DNA of 64,000 nucleotides from Heterobilharzia americana (Eukaryota; Platyhelminthes; Trematoda; Strigeidida; Schistosomatidae). The translations under genes were made by a program, and so were the position numbers. The notes below the pieces were generated by a model, which saw only the letters and a list, made by a program, of their open reading frames with translations, searched no databases and was not told where the DNA came from. Every line of letters starts with the position of its first letter. The first letter of the stretch is position 1. Location of the stretch: contig OX104129.1 of the NCBI GenBank assembly GCA_944470555.2, forward strand, positions 84,466,820 through 84,530,819. The letters run 5' to 3'. Shown here in pieces: positions 23,721 through 36,789 of the stretch.

Positions 23721-25600
23721 CATCCATTTCTAGCTGCTTACCTGAGGTGTGGTTAGTCATTTGGAAGCCTTAATAGATATGGATATCCAGACAGTGTTAA
23801 AGTTTGCATCGTTTTCAGTCATACTTTCTTTTTATACCATTCGTGGCACCAAAGTCTCACAAAATTCAAACTTTCCGTTACAAGCAGTCGAAATGTTTGA
23901 CTTGTTTGCATAATGTCACGTTATGCCAGAAAATCATCTATCTTACCCCAAATTCTCATGCTTATAGCTTTGGAGACCAAAGAGAAACCACACTAGTGAT
24001 TTAGGGAATCTGTAAGTTTCCACATGATCATGTAATCCAAGTGAATACCTATTCAAGTGTCACCGTTCACAGCAATATAGATTCACGCCATCAGAATCGG
24101 ATATTGTAGTTCAAAGGAATAAATATTTGAAGAACTACAGACTAATGGCACTGGGTTTTACACACTGTTCACATTAAGGTATGCAGCATTACCAAGGAGG
24201 TATAGATTGAACGAACTCCGTGAAATTGTGTATTAACCAGTTAAGTTAAAAGTAATTTCTCCTTTTCATCACTTTTTACACATTTTGTACATTCTTCCTA
24301 ATACTTGTAAAGACGAGTGTTGTTTATCTGCACAGCTTAAAAATTGAAATTTTGGTTGTCTGTATTACTTTGAGGCTAATTTTAAAAGTGGGAATGTAGT
24401 GTACTTCTGTCCACTCCAACTTCTGCATCCATTGAAAATTGTTCGACATGAATACTCGTTGATTGTCCTTGGATTTTACAGGACACTTCATCCCGGTCCC
24501 AAATATCACGACAGTATCAATCGTTCTAGCATAGGAATCATCGGCCGTGCATACTTACTATCACGCCGTGGATTGAACCAAGAATATTCGTGTTCCTTGG
24601 CCAGCAGGTTATCACTGACCTCCTGCAACGGAATCCAATGGTTCATATAGCGCGACTATTACCTAATATGATCTTTGAGTATTTATCCTTACACATACCC
24701 TGCTTGCCTCACTGGTCACGAATTCTCATTGGGACTTCAGGAAACACCTCTTGAAGTTGGTCTACAGTGAGTATCGCGCTTGAAACAAACAGTTGTCCGG
24801 TGCTCCAGGATTTTCAATGCTCCTCTAAACGATGTCAGTCCGAGATGAATATCAAACTGAAATCAATAGACCCCAAACTTAAACTTCCAGTTGAGAAAAC
24901 TGATTGAAAAAACATCGTCTGCACCTAACAGTTGGCATGTTCTTCGATGGAATTTACACTCAGGCGTTTAGTGGACTTCCTGGTTAACTGAAAACACACT
25001 TCGCCTGAAAGGCTAAATGTTCTTACATTTACTCACTGGATCAGTACATACGTACACACCGACCATGATGTGATCACTTAATACTTTTCCACCTAGATTC
25101 GAAGAATAATAAGCTTGTTTCTTGTTGTGATGTGATATTTCATGTGGATCAAGTTGCTGCTATTCGTAATCTGAAATAATACTAGACACTGCAATATAGG
25201 AGTTGCATTTGGACAACAGGATGAACGAAATATAAGTGAGACTAGTCTACGCAGATGGCTTGTATATCACCTTTGTTTTGTGGCTGTGGAAGAAATAATT
25301 CCCGTCCTTTCAAGTAACAGCAAGGCGGAAGAGGTTGGAACTGGCATTCAGGCATTGACGAAAGTCGAATAACAAGACCAGTAAGCGTCTGGATAAAAAC
25401 TTCGTCAAATAACATAACGACTAATAGATGCAGACAAGCGGTACGACCATAGGTACACCACCTATTCTACATATTCTTATCGATAATAATAGGTATCTTA
25501 TCACTTCTGACACTAAGATTTGTTTCGAACGGAAATTGACTGTATGCCACCGGCGTTGCAGATCATCGGCGAGTCCCACCAGCATTCAATTATTTCTATC
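23721..25600. other. Unassigned AT-rich stretch
   Basis: No supported gene and no match to other parts of the window that I could see. Confidence 0.35.
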
Positions 25601-28077
25601 AGTGTTTAAATATTGGCATATTCTAGCGGACCATGTCCATCACATCCTACACGTCTCTCATTCTCTTTCATTTCTCCACGCTCATTAACATTCGCACAAC
25701 AATCATCATCACTGATTTCATTTATTTTCCTAACCAACTTCTAATGCCTACACAATCAGTAGTATTGCCACGTGTTTCGCATCCGTCCCTTTCACTTTCC
25801 AATCTGCTTGCTATTCTCCAGTTCTATAAAACCGTTATGAATTCCTAATGTTTACACACTGATTATTTCATTTCATTCTGCATGTTGTGCAACCTGATGT
25901 TAGATCAATTGCTACTCCATACAAGTGACCGTGAAACCATGACTACACGTTGAAAATCGTCCTGGATACGCAGCGACAAAAGGCAGTCAATAGGGGAGTT
26001 GTTTTCAAGTCATGATCAGATCATGTTCAAGTCGTGATTTATACATGCGCTGACATGGGACCAGATTAGAGACTTTTGACCCCACACAAGAAATCTGACT
26101 GCTTCATTGATGGCTTCACTTTCTGAGAGTTTTGTAAATACATATATGTCATATATTTGCCTAGAAAAGTTGTCCCTGTTCTTGCAGTCACAAGCCGTCT
26201 TTGTCTTCTGATTTTTCCGCGGCTCAGTGAGGCAGAAGGTACTTAGTAAGGTCAGTCGTAAGTGTATTCGGCTGAGGTATCTATTGAGTCTCAGTATTGA
26301 CTATAGCCAAGCGCGCGCAACCCCACCACTCGGTCACAATGGTTATACTGAATTTTTACTGCTTCACAACTCCAACATATCAATCTTGACCAACGTCTCG
26401 AATTACATTTACTCATGCATTTACCACCATACGTCTTCAGCCTCACATCAGATAGCAAGCATGTAGTCATCAACCATTTGACCGCAAACAAACTCATTCA
26501 TGACAAGCATTATCACAGACACCTACCTGCTCAACTGCAGACTCAATCCAGTCACTCCAGTCTATCCAATCTGAGATCTGTGTGAGGATATTCTGGTCTG
26601 ACAGATCACTTCACACCGTCTAACAAATATCTATCCTGTTGATTAGATAGTTGTTCGATGATCCTGCAAATCAATATCAAGGATCAACCTGATGACGGTT
26701 TCTTCATCTGATAGGATGTAGTGAATTCAAACTGTCTAGGAGATGGGCAACAGAATTTTAACATGCGGACTGAAATCAACAATGTGACTTGTTAATTAGA
26801 TGGTCTCCTCTTGATTAGCATGCTGATTGCGAAGCATCGCCGAAAATCATATTTCGGAGGCACCCGAAAGTTGACTATATATCAATAAAATACGACACGA
26901 AATTCTGACTTGCGTCTTTGTCTAAATATCAGATAGATCAGGGAGACAACTGAGCATTCAGTCAGAGTCCCAGGTAACACACTGATCACTCACCCTAGAA
27001 TGAACTGCTTGTTTACATTCGTCGCTTCACGAGTCAACTATACCTTCTGTAAGTTAACAGCGAAATTGTAAGAAGACGAGATTTGTGTTTGTAAAACGTG
27101 CATATGGAGAGGGGAAAATATCGAAGAGGTAGAATGTACACAATCAAAGTTGAAGCTCAAGTTGAAATTACTGAGAATACAACGAGATGTGGAAGTGTTT
27201 ATGAAAAATGAAGAAATCATCAATTCTCAACACGGTAAAGGAAGTGTCACAAGAAACTTGATACTGGGAGCCGTTTCATTCTCACACCAATCTGTTAGCA
27301 TTGGTATGAAATGCATTGAATTCAGGGAAAAGGAAATCGCTCGTAGTTTTCACTGAGTTGTCTACAATGGAATGAAAGGTGGCAATTCGTTTCACATTTC
27401 GTATTTCTTATGACGGATATGAGTAAATACAAAGCAGAGTAACGAGGCAAATGAGAGAGACATGAAACATTCCCTATGTGATCAACTTTTATTCACTGAA
27501 GAGATATTTACCAATGCCCAGCTCATTCATATACTGTTCAACACCCACTTGGTTTGCATAATTCATATGTGTAAACTAAAATTCTCTAAGCATGTGTCAA
27601 TATTCTTCACTTCTCATTGATGTCAATGATGAATGGAAGTTAAGCGTGAAAACTTAGGAACATAATATTGTTAAGCGTGTGACCGAATCACATGTTTTAG
27701 CATGAACCTAAACAAGGTTAGTTGAAGTTTCGCTCAGTTAAGTTATCGACATGAGTTCACACGCACGACGGAAGATATCTATTCAGAAATCGAAACACCA
27801 GTGTCCAAGCTAGATGATAATCAGTGTTCCCCAAAACAAAACGATTCACAATCTCAGGTATATTTTAAACGTGCTACCTAGGTGTGGTGTATTAGAAGAA
27901 ATAATAAGAGTGATATTTATTTTGTTGCCTCTTCTCACACAAACACAGACACACAAACATGTTTGCGTAAACAGTCGGCTCGTTAAAAGTCTCTTCTCTC
28001 TTATATTAGCAACCATCACTATCTATATGGAGCGTGTACGTGTATTGGTGAAGGTGTTCAATATACACAAGAATGCC

Positions 28078-28080
<3 letters not shown>

Positions 28081-28109
<29 letters not shown>
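28081..28109 (+). repeat. (TC)n microsatellite
   Basis: Perfect TC run inside duplicated block A. The paralogous block carries the same microsatellite at 49409-49436, so it predates the duplication. Confidence 0.95.
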
Positions 28110-28112
<3 letters not shown>

Positions 28113-28214
28113 TCAGACTATTCTAGAGAGTTACACAAAGGAGTACACACAACAACATCAAAAGTTCACGCAAATCAGTCTATTCAGTAGAAAGCACAGA
28201 AAAACAAAGAATTA

Positions 28215-28348
28215 TCAGTAGGCAGTGGTGTTGATAATTGGTTTATTAATTAGAAGAGTAATCAGAAAGTTCATCACTGTGATCATTAGTAGCATTTTTA
28301 CAAACAGTTTCAACTTGATTGACGGTGAACATCTCGTTTCGCCTTGAT
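28215..28348 (-). pseudogene. Candidate terminal exon of the family, unit A copy
   Basis: It starts after an acceptor TATTTATAG (ending 28349) and is practically identical to 49543-49676. AATAAA occurs at about 28244-28239 on the coding strand. The upstream donor that reads GTGAGTAT in unit C reads GCGAGTAT here, and the transmembrane exon is gone. This copy is therefore probably not used. Confidence 0.35.
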
Positions 28349-28789
28349 CTATAAATACATAGAGTGTAAGTTGAAAAATATTTAGAGAAAAGTATTTTGT
28401 AGGAGAAATTGTTTGTTGAGCATCTAATATTCTGTTCACTTGGTGAGAGTTGATTGAGCGATAGAGATACCTACTCTCACCTACTTATTGTTCTCGAATA
28501 CTCGCTCTGTCTTTCTAACTGAGCATATGACGTCATTTGATCAGAGTGTACTAGTTGCGCGGTCTTCGGAATGTTACTTTGTTGAAAACACATGCTTCAT
28601 TCACACTTTGAAGGCTGCACATAATATGTAATCAAATGACTGCCAGTGAAGAATAGCGGCAACTGCATATTATTCTCTCTACATTGGAAGCTAGAGTAAA
28701 ACAAAACTAGTGAGACATTAGCTGTTGGTTACCCATACCGGTCGAAACAGCCCCTGTCCCATGCGTTGCATCCCTTCTTCTTCTTCTTT

Positions 28790-28900
28790 TTCTTCTTGAA
28801 TGTTACAGTGTGTCTGAAGATTGGTGATTCATCGTGCGTTCTTCTCTTACACGTGAGACTGCTGTTGACAGTATTATATGTCTTTCGCGTGTCGAATTTT
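28790..28900 (-). pseudogene. Relic of a family exon
   Basis: The minus frame reads VREERTMNHQSSDTL followed by a stop. It is related to the unit B exon at 62060-62210, which reads LVREEDTTDHQSSDIL at the same place. The stop and the flanking T/C-rich run indicate decay. Confidence 0.4.
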
Positions 28901-29182
28901 CAGTCACTATTTATTTTGTCTCATGTTTCAGGCAGCTTAGTCAAAAACGTTGACTGAGAGAGGGTGCGCAGATGTATCCACTGAAGTGTAATCATTATAT
29001 ACTGCAGCCGTGGAAAGAAATTTTATCAATCATTAGAATAAAACTATTGTGATGACTGATTTCACATGCACACAATTCATCTGCTTCAACCCACGTTCAC
29101 ATAGATCATGATTTATTTTCCCCCAGAAACAACTCAAAACTTCCATGGTGAACGTTATGCTAAATAGTCTAAATTCAACCAG

Positions 29183-29240
<58 letters not shown>
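29183..29240 (+). repeat. (AT)n microsatellite
   Basis: A nearly perfect AT run of about 57 bases, with no gene. Confidence 0.97.
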
Positions 29241-29242
<2 letters not shown>

Positions 29243-29593
29243 ATGTTTCATGAAGTTTCCTACATTAGCTGATTCATTTATTCCCATTCATTCATTCACT
29301 CATTCATTCCGATTCATGGTATCAGATTCGACATGAAATAGAGAGTGGAAGCCAATCTGAATGAGCATTGATCTGGTTATTGATACACTACGAAGAAGAA
29401 GTAAAGAAGAGTGTCTTAGGCTTCATTTATTCAGGTGGGAATCCGACTAATTTAGTTGAGTGATGTTATGAGTCTTTTCACTATTACACATTTCAACACT
29501 CTTTAAATAAGGAGTCGTTGTGAGTATTTACGGAGTGTATTGACGATGTCAAGTACCACGCATCCTCACGTATGATGATTTTCTAGATTTTGT

Positions 29594-29785
29594 CTAGCAG
29601 TCAGTACATGGAAACTGATAGATTAGAGTATGCTGCTTAATTGGTTCTATCGGATCGTTAAGCCAGTCGACGAAGCTTATCTGTGGATGAGTTTGTAGAT
29701 CTATATGCAACGCCAATGTCAGCTTTGTATAGGATTCTACGTAAATCTCTGATATTCCTTCCCTATATGAAAACATAATGGAGAC
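29594..29785 (-). CDS. Possible internal exon, unknown protein
   Basis: On the minus strand an acceptor-like TTTTCATATAG at about 29785 is followed by a non-repetitive frame (ISEIYVESYTKLTLAL, ISFVDWLNDPIEPIKQ) ending at a stop at 29594. A donor is not obvious; the frame may end before the stop. I do not recognise the protein. It lies upstream, in minus-strand order, of unit A and might belong to the same gene. It could also be chance. Confidence 0.25.
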   Translation of the reverse strand, partial: VSIMFSYREGISEIYVESYTKLTLALHIDLQTHPQISFVDWLNDPIEPIKQHTLIYQFPCTDC

Positions 29786-30324
29786 TGTGAACGCAAAGCA
29801 TACATGAAGACACAAATCTTCCTCCTACGCTTGTTTTCTCGAACTACCAGTTGACCTCATTTTTCGGCGCTTTACAGTTCAGCGTTGCACAACTCATCTC
29901 CATTTCTCCCCTTTATGATTCAATGACATGCTCAATAGATAACTGATTGTTCCTCCAATTGCACTGTTCTCGACACACTATGTCACTGTGTAAAAGGTTG
30001 ACCTCAGCTCCTTGACATGATTCAGCATACTTGAATGACTACAGTGTTGTAAATTATCTTCGTTAATGTGAAAGCATTAGAGTATATGAGATGTAATACT
30101 CAACACACCCAATATTTGCCATTATATCCGGTCGACTCATGACAATATTTCATATAAATATCATGCTCAATGTGACGAAAGTTGTTGCGGCAGTCATGTG
30201 TGAATGACTAGAATTTTCCACATTCAGCAATCTGGAATGCATGCTGTCAAACGTATATTCTCTTTCGTGATATCATACCTCACATAATTCACGTTTCATT
30301 GTTCACTTCTGAGATTTCATACCT

Positions 30325-30565
30325 CACTCCCCTGTGTGAAGCGGAATTCGACTTCACTGACAAATTGTGGATTCAATGATTCTTCATTCGACTCCACTTT
30401 ATCTGAACTGGAGAATCAAACAAAGTTTTTTGACATGTGTCGCGTGTATTATCGGTGCCAAATGTGTACAGCATGACAATATGTGATGACTGTGGTATAA
30501 CACAGACGAGTTGATTATTGTATTTTGCAATGCGGACACTGGGTAGGATGCTGATGCAGCACACG
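30325..30565 (-). repeat. Copy 1 of a conserved inverted-repeat pair with open frames
   Basis: Matches 36167-36405 in opposite orientation. Both copies keep a 58-60 codon frame (SVRIAKYNNQLVCVIP here) ending at the same stop, and a second open frame (SALQNTIINSSVLYH). It may be a coding exon of the gene family or simply a repeat. Confidence 0.5.
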
Positions 30566-30794
30566 TAAGAATATTCAGGTGACAAATAAACTATACATAA
30601 AGCATATGCATCGAACCTGTGCGTTATTAAGATAATACAAATAAGCGTTGAAGTAATTCGGTTTTGATCGACGATAACATCAAATAAGCTTGACATGAAT
30701 TTCGGTTGAACAAAGTGCTAAATAGGTTCAAACAGTGCACTGAGTGTATGTTTATTTCATACATACAGGTGACACATATGCTGTTTCAAGTCGG

Positions 30795-31130
30795 CTGCTG
30801 CTTTTACAGCAGACTAGAGATGGCACCAAGCTTCTTCTTGATGAGTGACAGTGTTCTGTCCCGATAACTGCCTAGTCAACTTCCCACTGAAAATGGCTCA
30901 AGTGTTTCGTTGTCGAGCTGCACTGGCGATAGTAGCAATGATGGCAATATGGTCTATCTGCGCCTATGGCTGAGTTGAGCTCGGTGGACGCCACGTCAGA
31001 CAGTGTCCTTCTTCGCGTCTGAAATTTGTGTCAGCTTAAAATAGTTGGTTGCGAGGTGGATGGCAATCTGAAGAAATTTCAGTGCTAACAGTATTGTGAG
31101 AGTGGTTGACACTGATAGTGGACGCTCATA
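30795..31130 (-). mobile_element. RTE family 1 fragment with internal deletion
   Basis: Matches 2030-2400 of the first element (block around GATGGCACCAAGCTTCTTCT) and then jumps to sequence like 3180-3210. The endonuclease-half fragment therefore has lost its middle. Non-functional. Confidence 0.7.
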
Positions 31131-34100
31131 GCTGATGGTCAATGTATCACGACAAGTAGACAGCAGAAAATTGAGTCTGGTAAGCCTACGGCATAATTCA
31201 TATTTGGAGATCAGTGTCATGATGAAACTACTCATCAAATCTTGTCTGATTGTGAAACAAATAGATATCCACACTATACAGATACCGTTAACAAGTCAAT
31301 TATTACTCGGAATATTTAGATTGCTGTCATCTGCCAAATGCTCACTTCGTAATCTGCTTCATTTCCAAGGATGAAGGACGAGTGTCACCATGTGCTGTTC
31401 TGATACACTGGACTCAAAACTTCGAACTGATTTATTAGATCACCTCAGAGTGCGTTGTGACCTGTTTCCATTTCTGTTGAGTGAAGTGATAAAATTTGTC
31501 ATCACGATGTATATGTGAGACGACGATCGGCTGTTTTCGATCAGTAGTCAAGCTGTCTGAATGGTAATCTTGAAGTGAAAGTGACAGGTTGATACGGAGT
31601 GCCTATCTATCATTAGTTAGTTTTAAGAATCAGCTTGTGTGAGTGATATGAAGACACTAAGCTCTTTGTCAAATGAAGATATCTTCAGCTCTGAGATGAC
31701 AGTTGTATTTGTTTGACTGGTGTCATATTGTTGATGAACAAGTCTACATCTTTCAGATTCAAATGTGAGTCTATAAACGGTAGCGGAGATTCAATTTCAG
31801 ATGACTGAAATCGTCAAATTGGTCAGTTGTCTTCATTTTTTCTTCGTCTTCCCAATCTCATTTATTCAGAGAACTGAATAGTTTCCGAGGATGCTTGTGG
31901 AGGTGAATGTTATTGCAAGTGGAAATGAGGTGAGACCAGGATGGGGAACTCTGGTGTGCTAAGTCAACACATCTGACTTCTCTCAACATGGTACACTTCG
32001 GTAGCACCGTAAACAGTCAGTCACGTGAATATGATGAGAAGCAGTTGATCATGTTTCGAATCAATTCCTTACAACCTCATCCTGTTGACAGGTCAGTTTG
32101 TGGCTGACGTGGTCGAACGCTTTCGGAAGCTGCAGATAGGAAGTTTATTTTACACTGTTTCGAATTTTGTTTCAAGTTCCTCCATTCACCGTGGTGATGA
32201 GATCGGTTCGTTGGTCAGGAATATCTCTTCGCGAAGTCAAACGGATATGGCAGCAAGCTTGTTTCTGCAACTTGGTTCCCACCCCCACCCCCATCACACC
32301 ATTCATTCACTGACGTCTTCACAACTCGGAAAGACATACATACAGGAATCAAATTCCTGGGTTTCATCATGCTACTCCACCGAATCCTCACGAAATTATG
32401 CCCAGTAGTCATTAACTAGCTTTCACGATTCAGGCAAGACACCTTGGTTTGATGAATCAACGAATAATCTGCATGAATGTCCAGCAAGTAGTGCGACCTC
32501 TTCTCGGCAAATAACAGCGTGTGTTTCTCATGAACATGGAAACCTTCAAATTTTCGTCTCAATAGTTAGGATGTGGCAGCTCAACATGTAGATCTAAGAT
32601 TCAACATTCTTGACTTTCTGTGAAGATTCATGAGGACAGGCACGAGATACTGGGGACTAAACAATTTGGTCAGAAATCCTTCTGTCACACTAATCTCGCT
32701 TTGATTCACACCTACAGAACTCACACACATCATGCACACAGGTGACGTATCATGAAATTGTATTGGTTATTCAGTCACACTGAGAGTATAAGAAGGAGTA
32801 ATTCATTCTTGTGGGTATGAAGACAGCATTATGTCAAGTGACAGGCTCCGTCTATTGAAAGTAAGTCAGTATTGGGTTCATTTTAGTATTGGTTATCCAA
32901 ATGCACAAATATCTGATGAATGTCTCATTTGTATATTTTAAGCGAACCAGTTGTCGTGACACTGTACACGATGGTGAACGCCGTTACTTGTCGTTCATTC
33001 TTAATCAAACACTCCCAACCATGCATTTGAAACCAGAGTGTCACGAGTAGTCTTATCTGCATTCAGGTGGCCCTTAATACAGTCATCTCATTCACTTACA
33101 TACTGATATCTCTTAACTGACTGTTCATTTGCCTTGAATCCTAATACACAATACTGAGTGGAGATGTTGGTTTGAAGTGATCTTCGTAAACCAACCTGCA
33201 CTAAACACACAGTCTTTCATCACTCCACAGTATTGAAATCAGTCACTTACAGTTTCCGAAATGATCTGATATTCAACCAGTATCGCAGGTCACAATAAAA
33301 CTAACTAGGAAATATCAGATAATGTCAAGCTCACTTATGGATTATATTTGTGACATGTTCTGAAGTTGTGTATGATAAAATAAGAAGTGTGATGCTTTAT
33401 GGTAGAGATAGGAGTTAACTAGTAACATGTATATTCTGTGTGTATCTCATCCGATCTTCATGTCGGTGACTAGCAGCTGACTGTTAGGCACAGGTTCCCT
33501 GCTATCTGAAACTGCCTAGCTGGATGCGCCTGCACCACAGTGAGTGATGCTGCCATCCGAGGGACTTGAACCTGACATAAATCACTTCAAACTTCAGATT
33601 GCCATTCACTATGCGGTGACTTACTCCTTTCGATAGATCCCACAAATGACGGCATATGACATGCTCATCAACAAGGAACCAGTGACCTGAAGAAATATCT
33701 CCTTCGAAATCGAGCTGTCTGTTGTGGCTGTTCACTGGCTTTCATATATGTGTATACATGTGCATATATGTTGACATGGACAGAGTGGAGAATGAATAAG
33801 CTTGGTGCATATCGAGAGCTTGAATATCAGAGATGATATGTAGGCAGATGCGATTTTGTAAGTTTGAGAACTTACACTCAAAATGAGTTTGGAAACGTTT
33901 GGACAATGAGGCGCTGTACAGCCTGATGATTGTCATCGCTAGTGTACGACATACTGCTCAGTGTCTCAGCTGCAAATATACAAATGTGTGAATCGTTTGT
34001 CTCTACGAATAATATGGCCAGTACATGACATAGATAGCTAAGAAGAAGAAGAAGAAGAAGAAGTTGCAAAGATGACATTCATGCATATTGAGTAACTAAT

Positions 34101-34372
34101 CACCTAGTAATGTGGAGTTCTCAACTCCTAACAGTATCGTGGAAGCTGATATTTGACGGCGTACAAAACATTTGGTTATATCGAAAGCGATCGACTACAA
34201 TGACAGTGTTACGCAGGCCAATACTGAAGGCAACAACAGCAAGTGGAATGCGTACAGTGTGACTAGTACAATTGAGGTAGATGAAGACGTTTTTCGGTGA
34301 ATTCACATGACACAATACTTTCATATTTTGAGAAGTGATTGCATCTAACTCACTCAAATATTTCACTTTCAG
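31131..34372. other. Unassigned stretch
   Basis: Several short frames without recognisable domains (for example 32085-32408 plus, 33502-33735 minus). No gene can be supported. A GAA-type run lies at 34042-34062. Confidence 0.3.
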
Positions 34373-34483
34373 GCGCAGCATCAAGCAGTAGAATGACACT
34401 TCAAGTCGTCCTTCTTTCCATACTACAGTTGATTGTGATTGATTCGCAGGAGATTGGTGGATTCAACACAACACTGCCTAAAA
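34373..34483 (+). CDS. Candidate first coding exon: signal peptide
   Basis: After an acceptor ATTTCACTTTCAG the exon runs to a donor GTAATT. From Met at 34393 it encodes a classic signal peptide (MTLQVVLLSILQLIVIDSQ) and a few mature residues (EIGGFNTTLPK), with an N-glycosylation-type NTT. It ends after the first base of a codon, so it could splice onto phase-1 symmetric exons such as those seen at 51.97 and 62.5-63.6 kb, though the latter are on the other strand. It is typical of short secreted-protein exons in schistosomes. No downstream partner is proven. Confidence 0.45.
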
Positions 34484-35163
34484 GTAATTCTTCTCATAAT
34501 CACTTTCAATGCCTCAGTGACAATTATTGATTTCCATACACACAGTTACATACACATATTATCTCTTACTGCGTGAAACGACTGCGTGAATTATATCAGT
34601 AGTGATATATGTTAGACAATTGATGGAAGTTTCTGTGTGACATAATGGATGCGTTTTGAAGAGAAGCGTGATGGAATTTAATAGAAAGTTTAAATCAACG
34701 TGAGACTCACCTGTCTGGAACGACGTCCCAATACCGAGTAATCCAGAAGAAATAATCCATTATCACATGTTTTGAAACTTATTTATTGAAACTTCCTCCA
34801 TGGTGTACTGACATAGATGGCTCGTGCAGTACAACAATCCTCCACACTAACACAAATATTATCTTTTCCAACAAGGGTTTGCGTTCCTCATACACAAGTT
34901 TACTCCTTGTACAGTACTCATGGATTTGGTATTGTCAACGTTATACTGAGATATTTCTGAATGCCATCCTGTGAATACAACCCATTGCATCTGGTTATCA
35001 GAATGTCGTGATATCAAAGCACAGAATGCATGGCATTTCGCTGTGTAAGCAACCAACGAGACAACATCGCTGCTGTAAACAATCTGATTGCAGCATACAT
35101 CCAACTACTCAGTTCATATTTGTAGATATGTTGTCGTGTAGGTTTGAATTTCTGAGTATCTAG

Positions 35164-35361
35164 TCAATTCAAGTGGAGCGGTTTAAACATGCCTCAGTGA
35201 GAAGACGCTTCAACTGGTCACTGACATTTATGCGAGTTGTCGTGTACGGTAATTCACTTTCGATTACTCGGAATTTCACAATCTCGATTACTGTGGCGTT
35301 ATTCCTCTGTGGAATATTGTTTCTGTGGACGAGTGACAAAAGTTCCCGGTGGTTGTCATGA
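35164..35361 (+). CDS. Candidate terminal exon with transmembrane segment
   Basis: It follows an acceptor-like TTTCTGAGTATCTAG. The frame holds a basic part (SVRRRFNWSL), NFT, a hydrophobic span (ISITVALFLCGILFLW) and a short tail ending RWLS and TGA. It lies 680 bases downstream of the signal-peptide exon on the same strand. The two together could give a small membrane-anchored protein, but the phases do not obviously match (this frame needs phase 0). Unrecognised. Confidence 0.3.
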   Translation, partial: SIQVERFKHASVRRRFNWSLTFMRVVVYGNSLSITRNFTISITVALFLCGILFLWTSDKSSRWLS

Positions 35362-36166
35362 CTGGCAGGCGTTCACTAGAGACTGGTTATTGGAACAATA
35401 GGGTGACGAATTGGTGTCTTCATTGTATTGTAAAGTGCTGTGGTCAACCAGTTTGGAGAAATAACATTTGAACAGTGCCGAGTCGAGGCGTATTTCCCAC
35501 TGCAACACTAGCCATTCATTAATATTCAGAGGAAGATTTCATGGTATTAGGAATTGGCGAAACAAGTGTTGGACATTCTTTTTGACTACAATCACAAATT
35601 CTGTTGATCCAGGTTGATGAAGTGATCAGCAAGCTGATCTACTTTTATTATCTTGATGAGACGGAATTACATGGAGGTTGTTAGTCAACAACGACAGTGG
35701 TGACGAGATGGACATCATCGGTGTATGGGGTGTTACAAGCAGTGGCTTTTTGGGAGAAAACTCGAAACAAGATGTCGTTGGTCTGTCGGTATGAGATGCA
35801 GATCCATCTGAGGCACTGTTAGAAGTCAGTACACTTTGTGGAACGTAAAAATATGTGTAGATTATTTGACATTATTATCAACCAAACTAATTACCTTCAC
35901 ATTATATTTTTATTTCCATAGGAGAGCTCATTATTAAAGTGCATGCTACACTCCTTGATGTGCATCTTAGACCCATCCCAATGGATGAGTATATGAGCAA
36001 CGTAGGAAGTAGCCATGAAGCCTACTGTAACACGGTAAGTCACTCAGTAATTTGATGCTGTAGTATACAAGCATTATGCAGCTGAATGATGAATGAATAA
36101 GGAGAAATGTTGGCAAGTCACTCACACAGAATTTCCGATTTATTCCACTACTAAATATTTCCACTT

Positions 36167-36405
36167 GTCCTACATCAACATCCTACCCAGTGTCTGCATT
36201 GCAAAATACAATAATCAACTCGTCTGTGTTATACCACTATCATCACATATTCTCATTCTGTACACATTCAGTACCGAAAACACATCCAACACATTTCGAA
36301 AAATGTTGTTTGATCCTCATGTTCAGATGAAGTGGAGTGGAATGATGAATGATTGAATCCACGATATGTTTGTTAGTCGAGGTGAATTCCACTTGACACA
36401 GGAGA
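36167..36405 (+). repeat. Copy 2 of the conserved inverted-repeat pair
   Basis: Inverse match to 30325-30565 at high identity. An acceptor-like CATCCTACCCAG at 36186-36197 precedes the second open frame. See the finding on the two shared frames. Confidence 0.5.
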
Positions 36406-36554
36406 GTCAACGTGTCTGGTACAGTCACTTCTAGTCCATCTCCTTCACATTTTGAATACCATCACTTGATGTACACACCACTCAAGCATGCATGAATAAC
36501 GAAGGGCAATTCAGCTACTGGTGTGTTCAAAAACCTCAAGATTTGTATGCAAAT

Positions 36555-36640
36555 CTCAGAGGTGAACAAGGAAATGTGAAGTGTGCGAGGAGTGATGTGA
36601 CGAAGCAGAATGTACATTTGGAGGCACCCACTTTGATTGA
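36555..36640. repeat. Inverted match to the exon-cassette intron of unit B
   Basis: This segment is the reverse complement, with few changes, of 62775-62860 and 63222-63300 (block ACATTCTGCTTCGTCA in those copies). It shows that family sequence also exists in the opposite orientation here. Confidence 0.6.
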
Positions 36641-36789
36641 ATGTGTCTAGAGATTGTTAAACGGTTGTACATGATCTCTTCAATAATTTTCATAACATCG
36701 AGTATAACATGTGGTTGATTGAAATGTTTTCACAGTCACAGGTGAAATATTCAACACTGTTGTCATTCAAGTAACCTCGCCTTGTTAAC

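Larger units (their letters stand above)
25615..28960 (-). other. Unit A of a duplicated gene-family locus (decayed)
   Basis: Blocks at 25615-25776, 26925-27225, 27255-27440, 27545-27690 and 28790-28960 match, in order and orientation, blocks at 59330-59494, 59628-59900, 60985-61210, 61497-61650 and 62060-62220. Block 27990-28540 matches 49300-49850. The candidate coding strand is minus. The transmembrane exon present in the other two units is missing: similarity breaks off at 27212 and at about 28545. I regard this unit as a relic. Confidence 0.6.
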
